Shown here in pieces: positions 19,212 to 26,912 of a stretch of DNA of 49,140 nucleotides (positions are counted from its first letter, which is position 1; each line of letters begins with the position of its first letter). Made by a program: the position numbers and the translations under genes. The stretch comes from Gammaproteobacteria bacterium (GTDB lineage: Bacteria > Pseudomonadota > Gammaproteobacteria > Acidiferrobacterales > Sulfurifustaceae), in contig SCRL01000047.1 of the NCBI GenBank assembly GCA_004298065.1, positions 1-49,140 on the forward strand. The letters are read 5' to 3'. Below the pieces are notes generated by a model. The model was not told the DNA's origin and made no database searches. It was given only the letters and a program-made list of their open reading frames with translations.

Positions 19212-19253
19212 CGCGCACGCCGTAGCATTCGTCTGCAACAGACGGATATTTCC

Positions 19254-19703
19254 ATGCGGCGGTTTTCCCTTTCGATTCTTTTCTTGCTCGCGGCGTTCGC
19301 CGCCGGGTGCGCCGCGCTGCCGCCGGCGCCCGCACCGAAGACGCCCGAGGAAAAGGTCGCGAGCACGCCGGTGTCCAGCAGCGGTGCCGTTGTCGCGCTC
19401 GCCGACAGCGCGCGTACCGATGTCGCTGCGGGGAATTATGCGAGCGCCAGCGCCGCACTCGAACGCGCGCTGCGCATCGAACCGCGCAACGCGCGCCTGT
19501 GGCACGAGCTGGCGCAGCTCAAGCTCAAGCAGGGCGATGCGTCCCAGGCGGCGAACATGGCGGCGCGCTCCAACTCCTGGGCCGGCGCCGACAAGGTGTT
19601 GCGCGCGGCCAACTGGCGCGTCATCGGCGAGGCGAAGCGCGCGCTGGGCGACGAAACCGGCGCGAATGCCGCATTCGACAAAGCCGACAAACTTATTCGT
19701 TAA
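19254..19703 (+). CDS. TPR lipoprotein, candidate PBP1B activator (LpoP-like)
   Basis: 149 residues. The lipobox is FAAGC (Cys about 19), followed by a Pro/Ala linker and two to three TPR-like helices (NYASASAALERALRIEPRN, LWHELAQLKLKQGDASQA, GEAKRALGDETGANAAF). In Pseudomonas a TPR lipoprotein (LpoP) encoded next to the PBP1B gene activates that synthase. The gene order and architecture here are the same, so that role is likely, but it is inferred from context. Confidence 0.72.
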   Translation: MRRFSLSILFLLAAFAAGCAALPPAPAPKTPEEKVASTPVSSSGAVVALADSARTDVAAGNYASASAALERALRIEPRNARLWHELAQLKLKQGDASQAANMAARSNSWAGADKVLRAANWRVIGEAKRALGDETGANAAFDKADKLIR

Positions 19704-19797
19704 TTCCCCGGTTGTTCCCGAGCCATTCCTGCGCCGGCGCGCGGGTCTATACTGTTACCAAGTCTGTTCTTTCGGATTGCAGCACAGGAGGTGTGCC

Positions 19798-20133
19798 ATG
19801 TCCGAGCCTGCATGCGTATTGCCGTCGTTCGAGATCGACGACGACGGCCTGCTCAAAGATCCATCCACCTGGAACGAAGCCGTAGCGCAGGAAATCGCCC
19901 ACCTGCTCGAAGTGGGCGAGCTCACCGACGAGCATTGGGAAGTGATCCACGCGCTACGCGAGTACTACGGCAAGTACGGCGTCGCCCCGGCGATGATCCA
20001 GGTCTGTCGCCAGCACAACCGCGACCGTCACTGGGTGCACGACCTGTTCCACTCGTGTCTCAACGCCTGGTGCGTGGCCGGTCTGCCGAATCCCGGTGAA
20101 GAGGCCAAGTCCTACCTGAGCAGCGCGTATTAG
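19798..20133 (+). CDS. DsrC/TusE-family protein with non-canonical C-terminus
   Basis: 111 residues. The N-terminal two thirds fit DsrC/TusE: an acidic IDDDGLLKDPSTWN, TDEHWEVIHALREYYGKYGVAPAM. These proteins carry sulfur on a C-terminal cysteine for Dsr chemistry or tRNA thiolation. Here the conserved inner-cysteine block appears as WCVAGLPNP, but the family's terminal GCV/KCI cysteine is missing. A tail, GEEAKSYLSSAY, replaces it. The KGNS-type loop before the C-terminus is also replaced, by CRQHNRDRHW. It is neither a standard DsrC (two Cys) nor TusE (terminal Cys only). The start is fixed by AGGAGG. A -10-like TATACT lies at 19748-19753. Confidence 0.8.
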   Translation: MSEPACVLPSFEIDDDGLLKDPSTWNEAVAQEIAHLLEVGELTDEHWEVIHALREYYGKYGVAPAMIQVCRQHNRDRHWVHDLFHSCLNAWCVAGLPNPGEEAKSYLSSAY

Positions 20134-20148
20134 TTCGTCATCGGGCCG

Positions 20149-20715
20149 ATGGCGCGACGCATCTCGCACGTCATCGGCTTTGACGATGCGCCCTTCGAGC
20201 GCACACACCGCGGCGACGTTCTTATCGTCGGCGCGGTCTACGCCGGCACGCGACTCGAAGGCGTGCTCTCCGGTAAGGTCCGGCGCGACGGCGCCAATTC
20301 CACCCGCGTTCTGATCGATCTCATCGCGCGCTCGCGCTTTCGTGCGCACGCGCAGGCGATCCTGCTGCAAGGCATCGCCTTCGCAGGCTTCAACGTCGTG
20401 GACATCCACAAGCTGCACGCCGTGCTCATGATTCCCGTCATTGTCGTTGCACGTAAACAACCCGATTTCGCCGCCATCCGGCGCGCGCTGCTGCACCGTG
20501 TCCCGGGCGGGAAGCGCAAATGGGCGCTGATCGAACGCCTCGGGCCTATGGAGCCGGCGGCGGGCGTGTACGTCCAGCGCGCCGGTATTTCGCTCGAAAA
20601 AACTGCCGAACTGATCAAACGGTTAGCGGTGAATGGCGCGCTGCCGGAGCCGCTGCGCACGGCGCACCTCATCGCCGGCGGCGTGACGGTAGGCGAAAGC
20701 CGGCACAGGGCTTAA
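20149..20715 (+). CDS. DUF99/UPF0215-family protein
   Basis: 188 residues beginning MARRISHVIGFDDAPF. The GFDDAPF opening, the VGAVYAG strand and the GIAFAGFNVVD and LIDLI segments fit DUF99, a family related in fold to endonuclease V and best known from archaea. Function unknown; nuclease activity is unproven. It follows the DsrC-like gene by 15 bases and may be co-transcribed. Confidence 0.7.
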   Translation: MARRISHVIGFDDAPFERTHRGDVLIVGAVYAGTRLEGVLSGKVRRDGANSTRVLIDLIARSRFRAHAQAILLQGIAFAGFNVVDIHKLHAVLMIPVIVVARKQPDFAAIRRALLHRVPGGKRKWALIERLGPMEPAAGVYVQRAGISLEKTAELIKRLAVNGALPEPLRTAHLIAGGVTVGESRHRA

Positions 20716-20736
20716 CATACCGAGTGTTGTCTCCGC

Positions 20737-20761
20737 TTGAGGCCGCTCCTTGCGGCCTCAA
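20737..20761 (+). other. Perfect 10-bp hairpin upstream of the OmpA-family gene
   Basis: TTGAGGCCGC (20737-20746) pairs perfectly with 20752-20761 around a TCCTT loop. There is no T tract, so termination is uncertain. It lies 29 bases before the next start codon and could shape that mRNA's 5' end. Confidence 0.55.
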
Positions 20762-20790
20762 TTCAAATGGACCCGAATGGGAGGTGGAGC

Positions 20791-21519
20791 ATGTGGAATA
20801 ACCTGTCCAAGGGGTTGTTGGCGGCGGTTGTTGTCGCCGTCGGTGCTGCGGGGTACCTGTTCTGGAACCAGGGCACGCTGCGGCAGAAGGCTGACGAGAG
20901 CGCCAGCAAGGCGCAGGCGCTGGAACAGCAGCTCGCGCAGGCGAAGGGCGAGGTCGGCAAGCTCTCGAAGGAAAAGGAAGCCGAGCTCGCGAAGCTCAAA
21001 CAGGCTCAGCAAGACATGCTTGCGAGCCTGAAAAAAGAGGTCGAGGCCGGCGAGGTCATGGTCAGCCAGCTCGCCGACCGGCTCTCGGTCAAAGTTCTCG
21101 ACAAAATCCTGTTCGCCTCCGGCGAGGCCGCGATCTCGCCCAAGGGCCAGGACGTGCTTAAGCGCGTTGGCAAGGTGCTCGCGCAGGCGCACGACAAGGA
21201 CAAGGTCATCCGCATCGAGGGCCACACCGATACCGTCCCTATCGGCAAGAGCCTCAAGAGCAAGTTCGCCACCAACTGGGAGCTCTCCACCGCGCGCGCC
21301 ACCACCGTCGTGCGCTTCCTCGCCGAGACCACGAAAATCCCGCCCGATGGTTTCGAAGCCGCGGGCCTGGGTGAATATCACCCGATAGCGGATAACACGA
21401 AACCCGAAGGCCGCCAGCAGAACCGGCGCATCGAGATCATTCTTTACCCGCGCGTCGCTGCACTGGCGGAGGAAGTGCCAAAGCTGAAGCTTGCGCCTGC
21501 CGGCGAGACCAAGCCTTGA
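20791..21519 (+). CDS. OmpA/MotB-type peptidoglycan-binding protein with coiled coil
   Basis: 242 residues. The start is the ATG behind GGGAGGTGG. One N-terminal TM anchor (about 7-24) is followed by a coiled coil rich in Ala/Glu/Lys (about 30-95) and a C-terminal OmpA domain (about 108-222). Signature elements are FASGEAAISPKG, IRIEGHTDTVPI, LSTARATTVVRFL and NRRIEIIL. It probably tethers the inner membrane to peptidoglycan. There is no motA partner, so a flagellar stator role is unlikely. Confidence 0.85.
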   Translation: MWNNLSKGLLAAVVVAVGAAGYLFWNQGTLRQKADESASKAQALEQQLAQAKGEVGKLSKEKEAELAKLKQAQQDMLASLKKEVEAGEVMVSQLADRLSVKVLDKILFASGEAAISPKGQDVLKRVGKVLAQAHDKDKVIRIEGHTDTVPIGKSLKSKFATNWELSTARATTVVRFLAETTKIPPDGFEAAGLGEYHPIADNTKPEGRQQNRRIEIILYPRVAALAEEVPKLKLAPAGETKP

Positions 21520-21608
21520 ACTTCGCAAAACATAGCGAAATATATTGCAAGAACGAGATTTGACTGACTGGGTATTTTTCTACAACTTGATTCAGTTAGC
21601 CCAAACTA

Positions 21609-22163
21609 ATGCGCACAAAAACAACACAGCTTTTGATAGGTTCGATGTTAATCATTAGTGGATGTATTTCATCCGGTCCAGATAATAACGCTGGTTTTGG
21701 CCACATTGAGAAGATCGAGGATATTGAAGGAATATATAAAAACTCAGGTGAAGGAAGAACTAGTTCACACACCATTTACCTGTCCAGAATAATTTGGCCA
21801 AAAGAGAAAGGGCTGGAACATAAGGACATAGAAACCATTCATGTCCGAAAAATAGATAACCATACGCTCGTGGTTAAAGCCGTCGTGAACACTGTTGTAA
21901 AGAAGGAATCCACGTTTGTGGAAGGGAAAGACTTTGAAATTGGGAATGGTCGCATTAGGTTGAATCTTGGCGGAGGCATTGCAGGCCTTAAGGCTGGAGA
22001 ACCACTTGTGGGACCGTACTACGAATCCGCGGAGCTTGGTCTGGATAGCCGTGGTCATGGAAAATACCGAAAAAGCTTTGCAACCGCTGGTCTGGTGTAT
22101 CTTTTTCTGCCAATTGCTATCGGTGGGAATGAGGACGTAAGGTTCATTCGATTGAATGACTAA
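21609..22163 (+). CDS. Predicted lipoprotein of unknown function (AT-rich gene)
   Basis: 184 residues with a lipoprotein signal (MRTKTTQLLIGSMLIISGC, Cys19). The rest is Gly-, Lys- and Ile-rich with beta-strand character and no motif I know. Near the C-terminus AGLVYLFLPIAIGG is hydrophobic. Base composition and codon use (many A/T-ending codons) differ sharply from flanking genes, suggesting recent transfer. Confidence 0.6.
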   Translation: MRTKTTQLLIGSMLIISGCISSGPDNNAGFGHIEKIEDIEGIYKNSGEGRTSSHTIYLSRIIWPKEKGLEHKDIETIHVRKIDNHTLVVKAVVNTVVKKESTFVEGKDFEIGNGRIRLNLGGGIAGLKAGEPLVGPYYESAELGLDSRGHGKYRKSFATAGLVYLFLPIAIGGNEDVRFIRLND

Positions 22164-22205
22164 CCTGTAGACCGAGACGGGCACGTGTAACGGCTGCGTG
22201 TCAGC

Positions 22206-22291
22206 GTGAAAAGGTGTCAGCCAGGTGAAAAGGTGTCAGGAACCATTTAGCCAGGAAAACTGAACGTAAAAATTGGGACAGATTTATTTTC
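22206..22291. repeat. Tandem GTGAAAAGGTGTCAG motif and adjacent GGGACAGATTTATTTTC motif
   Basis: GTGAAAAGGTGTCAG occurs twice (22206-22220 and 22225-22239), separated by CCAG. About 30 bases on lies AATTGGGACAGATTTATTTTC-type sequence. From memory, both strings are frequent near IS200-like/RAYT transposase genes in proteobacteria. No transposase gene is present here, so this is probably a remnant or passenger repeat. Confidence 0.5.
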
Positions 22292-22329
22292 TGGGCAGAA
22301 TTGAGTTTGAGTAGGTGCAAGGAGGAGGG

Positions 22330-23010
22330 ATGGTGCTTCGAAAGATTGCGTTAACGGCGATGGCCATTTTTCTGTTCAGCAATATCGGGCTCGCTGACGA
22401 GGAGCGTTGGAAACGTGTTAACAGTATTCCAACGGATGCGAAGAAGGTTAATGCCTCCATGCCGATTTTTGGCCAGCGTCTCGTGCATGGGCTGCCGCCC
22501 GGGTGGAAGCCGGGTTTTGAGAACGCCAGCGGCGGCCACTACATCATGGAGTATGTTCCGGTCGGCCAAACGGTGCAGCGTTGGGAGGAAATGATCACGG
22601 TCCAGGGCTTCAAGGGCCTGGCCAAGAATCCAAAGGTTAGTCCTGAGTTCATGCTTAGGGCGATGATGGCACAACATAAAAAGATCTGTAACGAGAAATT
22701 GATTGTGCAGCCACTTGGAGTCCGAAAAGTGGATGCGCACGAGGCATTCGCGGCCCTGATCGGGTGCGCCGGGATACCTGGGGACCACCGCTCGGGACTC
22801 AAGGAAGGTTATGGTGAAATCGCTTATTACATTGCCATCAAAGGCTCGCAAGATATGTACATGATTCACCGCGCCATGCGTTTCAAGGAAGGTGCGCCTA
22901 CGCCGGGAATAGTTGCCGCGCTTACAAAAGAGATGGAGGTCGTGGAACCCATCAAGCTCTGTGAGCTCGATATTTCCCAGACCGAATGCTGGGAACGTGA
23001 GTCACCTTAA
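22330..23010 (+). CDS. Exported protein of unknown function
   Basis: 226 residues. The start at 22330 follows AAGGAGGAGGG and gives a clear Sec signal (MVLRKIALTAMAIFLFSN, cleaved near GLA). Four cysteines (KKICNEK, LIGCAG, KLCELD, TECWE) could form two disulfides in the periplasm. No family recognised. Like the preceding lipoprotein, it has lower GC than its surroundings. Confidence 0.6.
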   Translation: MVLRKIALTAMAIFLFSNIGLADEERWKRVNSIPTDAKKVNASMPIFGQRLVHGLPPGWKPGFENASGGHYIMEYVPVGQTVQRWEEMITVQGFKGLAKNPKVSPEFMLRAMMAQHKKICNEKLIVQPLGVRKVDAHEAFAALIGCAGIPGDHRSGLKEGYGEIAYYIAIKGSQDMYMIHRAMRFKEGAPTPGIVAALTKEMEVVEPIKLCELDISQTECWERESP

Positions 23011-23024
23011 CCAAGGTTTTTGCC

Positions 23025-23429
23025 GTGCATCTGCCCCGCAAACCCCCAAGCAGCCAGGCTGACAATAGCAAGCTCGACCAGATTGTCGCCAAGGCGCGCA
23101 AGGAGGCCGATACGCGCATGGTGGGCTATCGCGAGCAGTCGTTGCGGCTGCACCCGCATGTCTGCGGCCGTTGTGGGCGCGAGTTCACGCGCGAGAACCT
23201 GCACGAGCTGACGGTGCACCACAAGGACCACAACCACGACAATAACCCGCCCGACGGCAGCAACTGGGAAAATCTCTGTATGTACTGCCACGACTGGGAG
23301 CACCAGAAATATTCGCACCTCGTAACCGGCGCCGGCGCGGAGTTCGGTTTGACGCATTCCAAACCCAAGGCCGCGACGCACAGTCCCTTCGCCGACCTCA
23401 AGGGGCTGCTGGAGAAGGGCAAAAAGTAA
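23025..23429 (+). CDS. yajD: YajD-like HNH nuclease-family protein
   Basis: 134 residues, GTG start. The HNH core is visible: CGRCGREF, then LTVHHKDHNHDNNPPDGSNW, then NLCMYCHDWEH, providing two zinc-binding CxxC pairs and the HH/N/H catalytic set. YajD-like proteins are small putative endonucleases of unknown substrate. Confidence 0.85.
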   Translation: MHLPRKPPSSQADNSKLDQIVAKARKEADTRMVGYREQSLRLHPHVCGRCGREFTRENLHELTVHHKDHNHDNNPPDGSNWENLCMYCHDWEHQKYSHLVTGAGAEFGLTHSKPKAATHSPFADLKGLLEKGKK

Positions 23430-23499
23430 CCGCTGTTCCGTTCCGGTGTTTGGGGCTACACTTCGGCTCCTTCGGCGCACCGACACCACCCGTTTCCCC

Positions 23500-24051
23500 A
23501 TGAACAGCAGCAGTAACAACAACAGCAAGCACCTCGTCATTTCTGCCGTCGGCAAGGACCGGCCCGGCATCGTCAACGACGTGTCCAAGTCGATCCTCGA
23601 TTCCGGCTGCAACATCGAGGACAGCCGCATGACCGTACTCGGCGGCGAGTTCGCGCTGATCGTGCTGATTTCGGGGAGCTGGAGCGCGGTCGCCAAGCTC
23701 GAAACCCAGGTCCCGGCGCTGGCCAAGAAGCTCGATCTCATCGTCACCGCCAAGTACACCGAGCCGCGCGCGGTGCGCGCCGACATGGTGCCGTACCAGG
23801 TGGACGTGGTGTCGATGGACCAGCCCGGCATCGTGCACGACATCGCCGATTTCTTCGCCAGCCGCGAGATCAACATCGAGGAGCTGACGAGCTGGACCTA
23901 CCCGGCGGCGCACACCGGCACGCCGATGTTCTCGCTCAGCATGACCATCAGCATGCCGGCCAAGACCCACATCGGCCAGTTGCGCGACGACTTCATGAAG
24001 TTCTGCGACGAGCTTAACCTCGACGCCACGCTCGAACCCTCGCGCCACTGA
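23500..24051 (+). CDS. GcvR-like double-ACT-domain regulator
   Basis: 183 residues with two ACT domains: LVISAVGKDRPGIVNDVSKS at about 10-75 and VDVVSMDQPGIVHDIADFF at about 95-170. This layout matches GcvR, which controls the glycine-cleavage regulator GcvA in enterics, but no gcv genes are nearby. The start is the ATG at 23500; an in-frame upstream extension adds an unlikely Arg-rich leader. Confidence 0.75.
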   Translation: MNSSSNNNSKHLVISAVGKDRPGIVNDVSKSILDSGCNIEDSRMTVLGGEFALIVLISGSWSAVAKLETQVPALAKKLDLIVTAKYTEPRAVRADMVPYQVDVVSMDQPGIVHDIADFFASREINIEELTSWTYPAAHTGTPMFSLSMTISMPAKTHIGQLRDDFMKFCDELNLDATLEPSRH

Positions 24052-24117
24052 CCCGGCGCCGCAATCCGCACAATTTGCAGGGTAGAAGCCGGCCGCGACG
24101 GCGATTAAGCTGTAGGC

Positions 24118-24582
24118 ATGGACACCGATCTCAGCGATCTTCGCACGCTGTACGAGGAAATCATCCTCGACCACAACCGCAAGCCGCGGAACTATCCGCT
24201 GCGCCCGGCGTGCACCAACCACAGCGCGCACGGCTTCAACGCCCTGTGCGGCGACGAGTTCCGCGTGCACGCCTGCGTCGAGGACGGCGTCATCAAGGAC
24301 ATCGGCTTCGAGGGCGGCGGCTGCGCCATCTCCACGGCCTCGGCCTCGCTCATGACCGAGGCGGTGAAGGGCAAATCCGTGGACGAGGCCGAGGCGCTGT
24401 TCCGCGACGTGCACGAGGTGCTGACGAACGAGGAAGCCGCGGCGCACGGCAAGACCCTGATGGGCAAGCTCGCGGCGCTGGTGAGCGTCAAGGAATACCC
24501 GCTGCGGGTGAAGTGCGCCACGCTCGCCTGGCACACGCTGCACGCCGCGCTCGCCGGCAAGCGCACCGCCTCCACCGAGTGA
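24118..24582 (+). CDS. sufU: SufU-type Fe-S scaffold/sulfur relay protein
   Basis: 154 residues with the three conserved cysteine sites NALCGDEF, GGGCAISTASASLMTE and VKCATLAWHTL, plus the ~20-residue insert (VLTNEEAAAHGKTLMGKLAALV) that separates SufU from IscU. SufU accepts sulfur from the SufS desulfurase. No sufBCDS is visible here, so the rest of the pathway must lie elsewhere. Confidence 0.9.
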   Translation: MDTDLSDLRTLYEEIILDHNRKPRNYPLRPACTNHSAHGFNALCGDEFRVHACVEDGVIKDIGFEGGGCAISTASASLMTEAVKGKSVDEAEALFRDVHEVLTNEEAAAHGKTLMGKLAALVSVKEYPLRVKCATLAWHTLHAALAGKRTASTE

Positions 24583-24637
24583 GAATCGCCGGCGCATCGG
24601 GTAAACTCCGCGCCGGCTGAATCCCGAGAATCCCCCG

Positions 24638-25075
24638 ATGTCCCGCAAGCGCAAGCTGCGCTTCGAATGTACCGGCTGCGGCGGCTGCTGCGTCGGTCGC
24701 CCGAACTCGAAGCTCGAATACTACGTCGCGGTTACGCCCGCGGAACGCGAACGCATCCGTAAGTTCCTCGGCGTTTCGCCCGCGTGGTTCCGGCGCCGCT
24801 ACCTCCAACGCTTCGACGACGGCCAGCATAGCCTGCGCTGGAACGGGGATCGCTGCGTGTTCCTGGACGGCGAAAAGCGCTGCCGCATCTACCCGGTGCG
24901 CCCGACGCAGTGCGTCACCTATCCGTTCTGGCCCGAGATCGTGGAGTCGCGCTTCGGCTGGCGCGCCGAGGCGCGCCACTGCGAGGGAATTAATCGCGGC
25001 GCGGCGGTGCCGCTCGTGCACGTGCGCCGGCAGCTCGCGCGCCAGCGGCGCGCGCTGAAACTGAGCTTCAAATAG
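24638..25075 (+). CDS. YkgJ-family CxxCxxCC cluster protein
   Basis: 145 residues. The N-terminal CTGCGGCC and downstream CVF, KRCRIYPVRPTQCVTYPFWPE and HCEG make the cysteine pattern of the YkgJ family, thought to bind zinc or an Fe-S cluster. Basic C-terminus. Role unknown; the sufU neighbour is suggestive only. Confidence 0.8.
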   Translation: MSRKRKLRFECTGCGGCCVGRPNSKLEYYVAVTPAERERIRKFLGVSPAWFRRRYLQRFDDGQHSLRWNGDRCVFLDGEKRCRIYPVRPTQCVTYPFWPEIVESRFGWRAEARHCEGINRGAAVPLVHVRRQLARQRRALKLSFK

Positions 25076-25087
25076 GCCGATAAGACT

Positions 25088-25597
25088 CTAGGCGGCCTTC
25101 AGCTCGCCGCCGCCGTCGAAGCGCACGGTGAGCATCAGCACCGGCGAGTTGGCGAGGCTTTCGACCTTGTAGATCCGGGCGGCGTCGTCCTTCTTCAGCA
25201 CCACCAGCTCGACCGGTGCCGCGACGCTCGGCCCACGCCGGGTCTTGGAGATCCAGCCCTTGGCCAGCATGAAGGTGTCGCGCGGAACCTCGTACCACGT
25301 GCGCGCATCGGCCACGCGCACCGCGAACAACACCAGCACCTTGTCGTCGTCGCTGCCGTCCGGTGGCACGAGCTTGTAGGACACGCGCCGCAGCTCGCCT
25401 TCCTTGCGGTCCAGCACCATCGAGCACTTCAGGATTTTTCCGCCGCTGGCGCCGGCCGCGAGCGCGCCATCTACTTCCACGCGCCGGTGGTCGTATTGCT
25501 CGTCGGGATCGCCGACGATCACGTGCGGGTAGGGTGCGCTGCCGCCGAGCTCGATGCCGGGCGTCACGCCCTTTTCGGTGACGGTATAGCATTTCAT
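25088..25597 (-). CDS. Conserved-looking cytosolic protein of unknown function
   Basis: 169 residues, no signal peptide or TM helix. It looks beta-rich and ends in LMLTVRFDGGGELKAA. A strong AAAGGAGAG site precedes the ATG. I do not recognise the family. It converges with the YkgJ-family gene. Confidence 0.6.
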   Translation of the reverse strand: MKCYTVTEKGVTPGIELGGSAPYPHVIVGDPDEQYDHRRVEVDGALAAGASGGKILKCSMVLDRKEGELRRVSYKLVPPDGSDDDKVLVLFAVRVADARTWYEVPRDTFMLAKGWISKTRRGPSVAAPVELVVLKKDDAARIYKVESLANSPVLMLTVRFDGGGELKAA

Positions 25598-25712
25598 CGT
25601 TGCTCTCCTTTGCGAGAATGGCGGGATGAAACGCTTTGAGATTACTCCAAGCCGCGGCGCGACTTAATGCTTTTTTCAGTGCGGGAATTGAACAGCCCCA
25701 ACGTGCGCGGGG

Positions 25713-25919
25713 CTATTTGCGAACCCAAGCATCGCCCTCCTTGCGATAAACCCGCTTCACCGCTGCCCACGCCACGCGATGCGCGATTATTTCGTGGTCT
25801 TCCCGATCGGCATATTCGCGCCAGGCATTGTTGAATGCCTTCATATAAATCTCCTGCGCGTGTTGCGGCAGGTGGCTGCGCACGGAGGCGGGCAGGTCGG
25901 CGATGTCGGCGTAGGGCAT
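25713..25919 (-). CDS. chaB: ChaB-family small protein
   Basis: 68 residues: PYADIADLPASVRSHLP, HAQEIYMKAFNNAW and VAWAAVKRVYRKEGDAWVRK match ChaB, a small basic protein named as a cation-transport regulator but poorly understood. The ATG at 25919 is preferred over an upstream extension because it matches the family start. A weak AGCCCC/GGGGCT hairpin overlaps its stop. Confidence 0.85.
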   Translation of the reverse strand: MPYADIADLPASVRSHLPQHAQEIYMKAFNNAWREYADREDHEIIAHRVAWAAVKRVYRKEGDAWVRK

Positions 25920-26029
25920 GATCCTGTTTTCACCCGCAGGGTTTTCGCACGATGTGAAATGCCGTCGGCGCCATTGTGGCACACGGCCGATACTCGCATA
26001 ATGCCCGCGCGTTTCGGCGCACCCTGCCC

Positions 26030-26908
26030 ATGCTCCTGCTTCGCATCTTCGGCATCGTTTTCCCGGTCTTCGCCATCGTCGCGGTCGGTTATCTCTACGG
26101 CCGTTGGCGCAAGCCCGACCTGACCGCGGCCAACCAGCTCAACATGACGGTGCTGCTGCCGGCGCTGCTGTTTCACGTTCTTTCCGGCAGAAACTTCAAT
26201 CTCGCTGAGTACGGGCCGCTCGCGGCGGCGGCCGCGGCGGTGGTGCTCGGTTCGGGCCTGCTCGCCTGGCCGGTGGCGCGGCTCGCGGGCATCGCCCCCA
26301 AGACCTTCGTGCCGCCGATGATGTTCACCAACTCCGGAAACATGGGTCTGCCGCTCGCGGTGTTCGCGTTCGGCGAGCGCGCGTTGCCGGTGGCTGTGGT
26401 GTTGTTCATTGTCGAGAACGGCCTGCACTTCACGCTCGGCACCTGGATGATGGACCGGCGCGCCCACTGGCTGAACATTCTCAAGCAGCCCATCGTCGTC
26501 GCCACGCTCGCCGGCATCGCCTTCAGCCTGACCGGCGGGAGCGTACCGAAGCCGGTGGGTGCGGCCATCGAGCTGCTCGGCCAGGCTTCGATCCCGCTGC
26601 TGCTGTTCTCGCTTGGCGCGCGTCTGACGAGCGTGGACCTGCGCCTGTGGCGCGCCGGGGCGCTGGGCGCGGTCGTCTGCCCCGCGACCGGCGTGCTGAT
26701 CGTGCTGTTGGTGCGCCCGTTCCTCGATCTCACGCCGTTGCAGGCGAATCTGTTGCTCGTGTTCGGCGCGTTGCCGCCGGCGGTGCTGAACTACCTCGTC
26801 GCCGAGCAGTACCGCCAGGAGCCGGGCAAGGTCGCCTCGATCGTCATGCTCGGCAATCTCGGCGCCTTTGTCAGCATCCCGATCGCGCTCGCGTTCGCGC
26901 TCGACTGA
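26030..26908 (+). CDS. AEC-family (auxin efflux carrier-like) permease
   Basis: 292 residues, almost entirely hydrophobic with about ten TM segments. Family hallmarks are FTNSGNMGLPL and LLLFSLGARL. AEC permeases move small organic acids or related metabolites; the substrate here is unknown. The start at 26030 gives the normal N-terminal helix. Confidence 0.85.
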   Translation: MLLLRIFGIVFPVFAIVAVGYLYGRWRKPDLTAANQLNMTVLLPALLFHVLSGRNFNLAEYGPLAAAAAAVVLGSGLLAWPVARLAGIAPKTFVPPMMFTNSGNMGLPLAVFAFGERALPVAVVLFIVENGLHFTLGTWMMDRRAHWLNILKQPIVVATLAGIAFSLTGGSVPKPVGAAIELLGQASIPLLLFSLGARLTSVDLRLWRAGALGAVVCPATGVLIVLLVRPFLDLTPLQANLLLVFGALPPAVLNYLVAEQYRQEPGKVASIVMLGNLGAFVSIPIALAFALD

Positions 26909-26912
26909 CGCG

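Noticed and set aside
20737-20761. Rho-independent terminator after the DUF99 gene
   Set aside because: The stem is perfect but lacks a T tract and sits close to the next ribosome site, so it is listed only as a hairpin.
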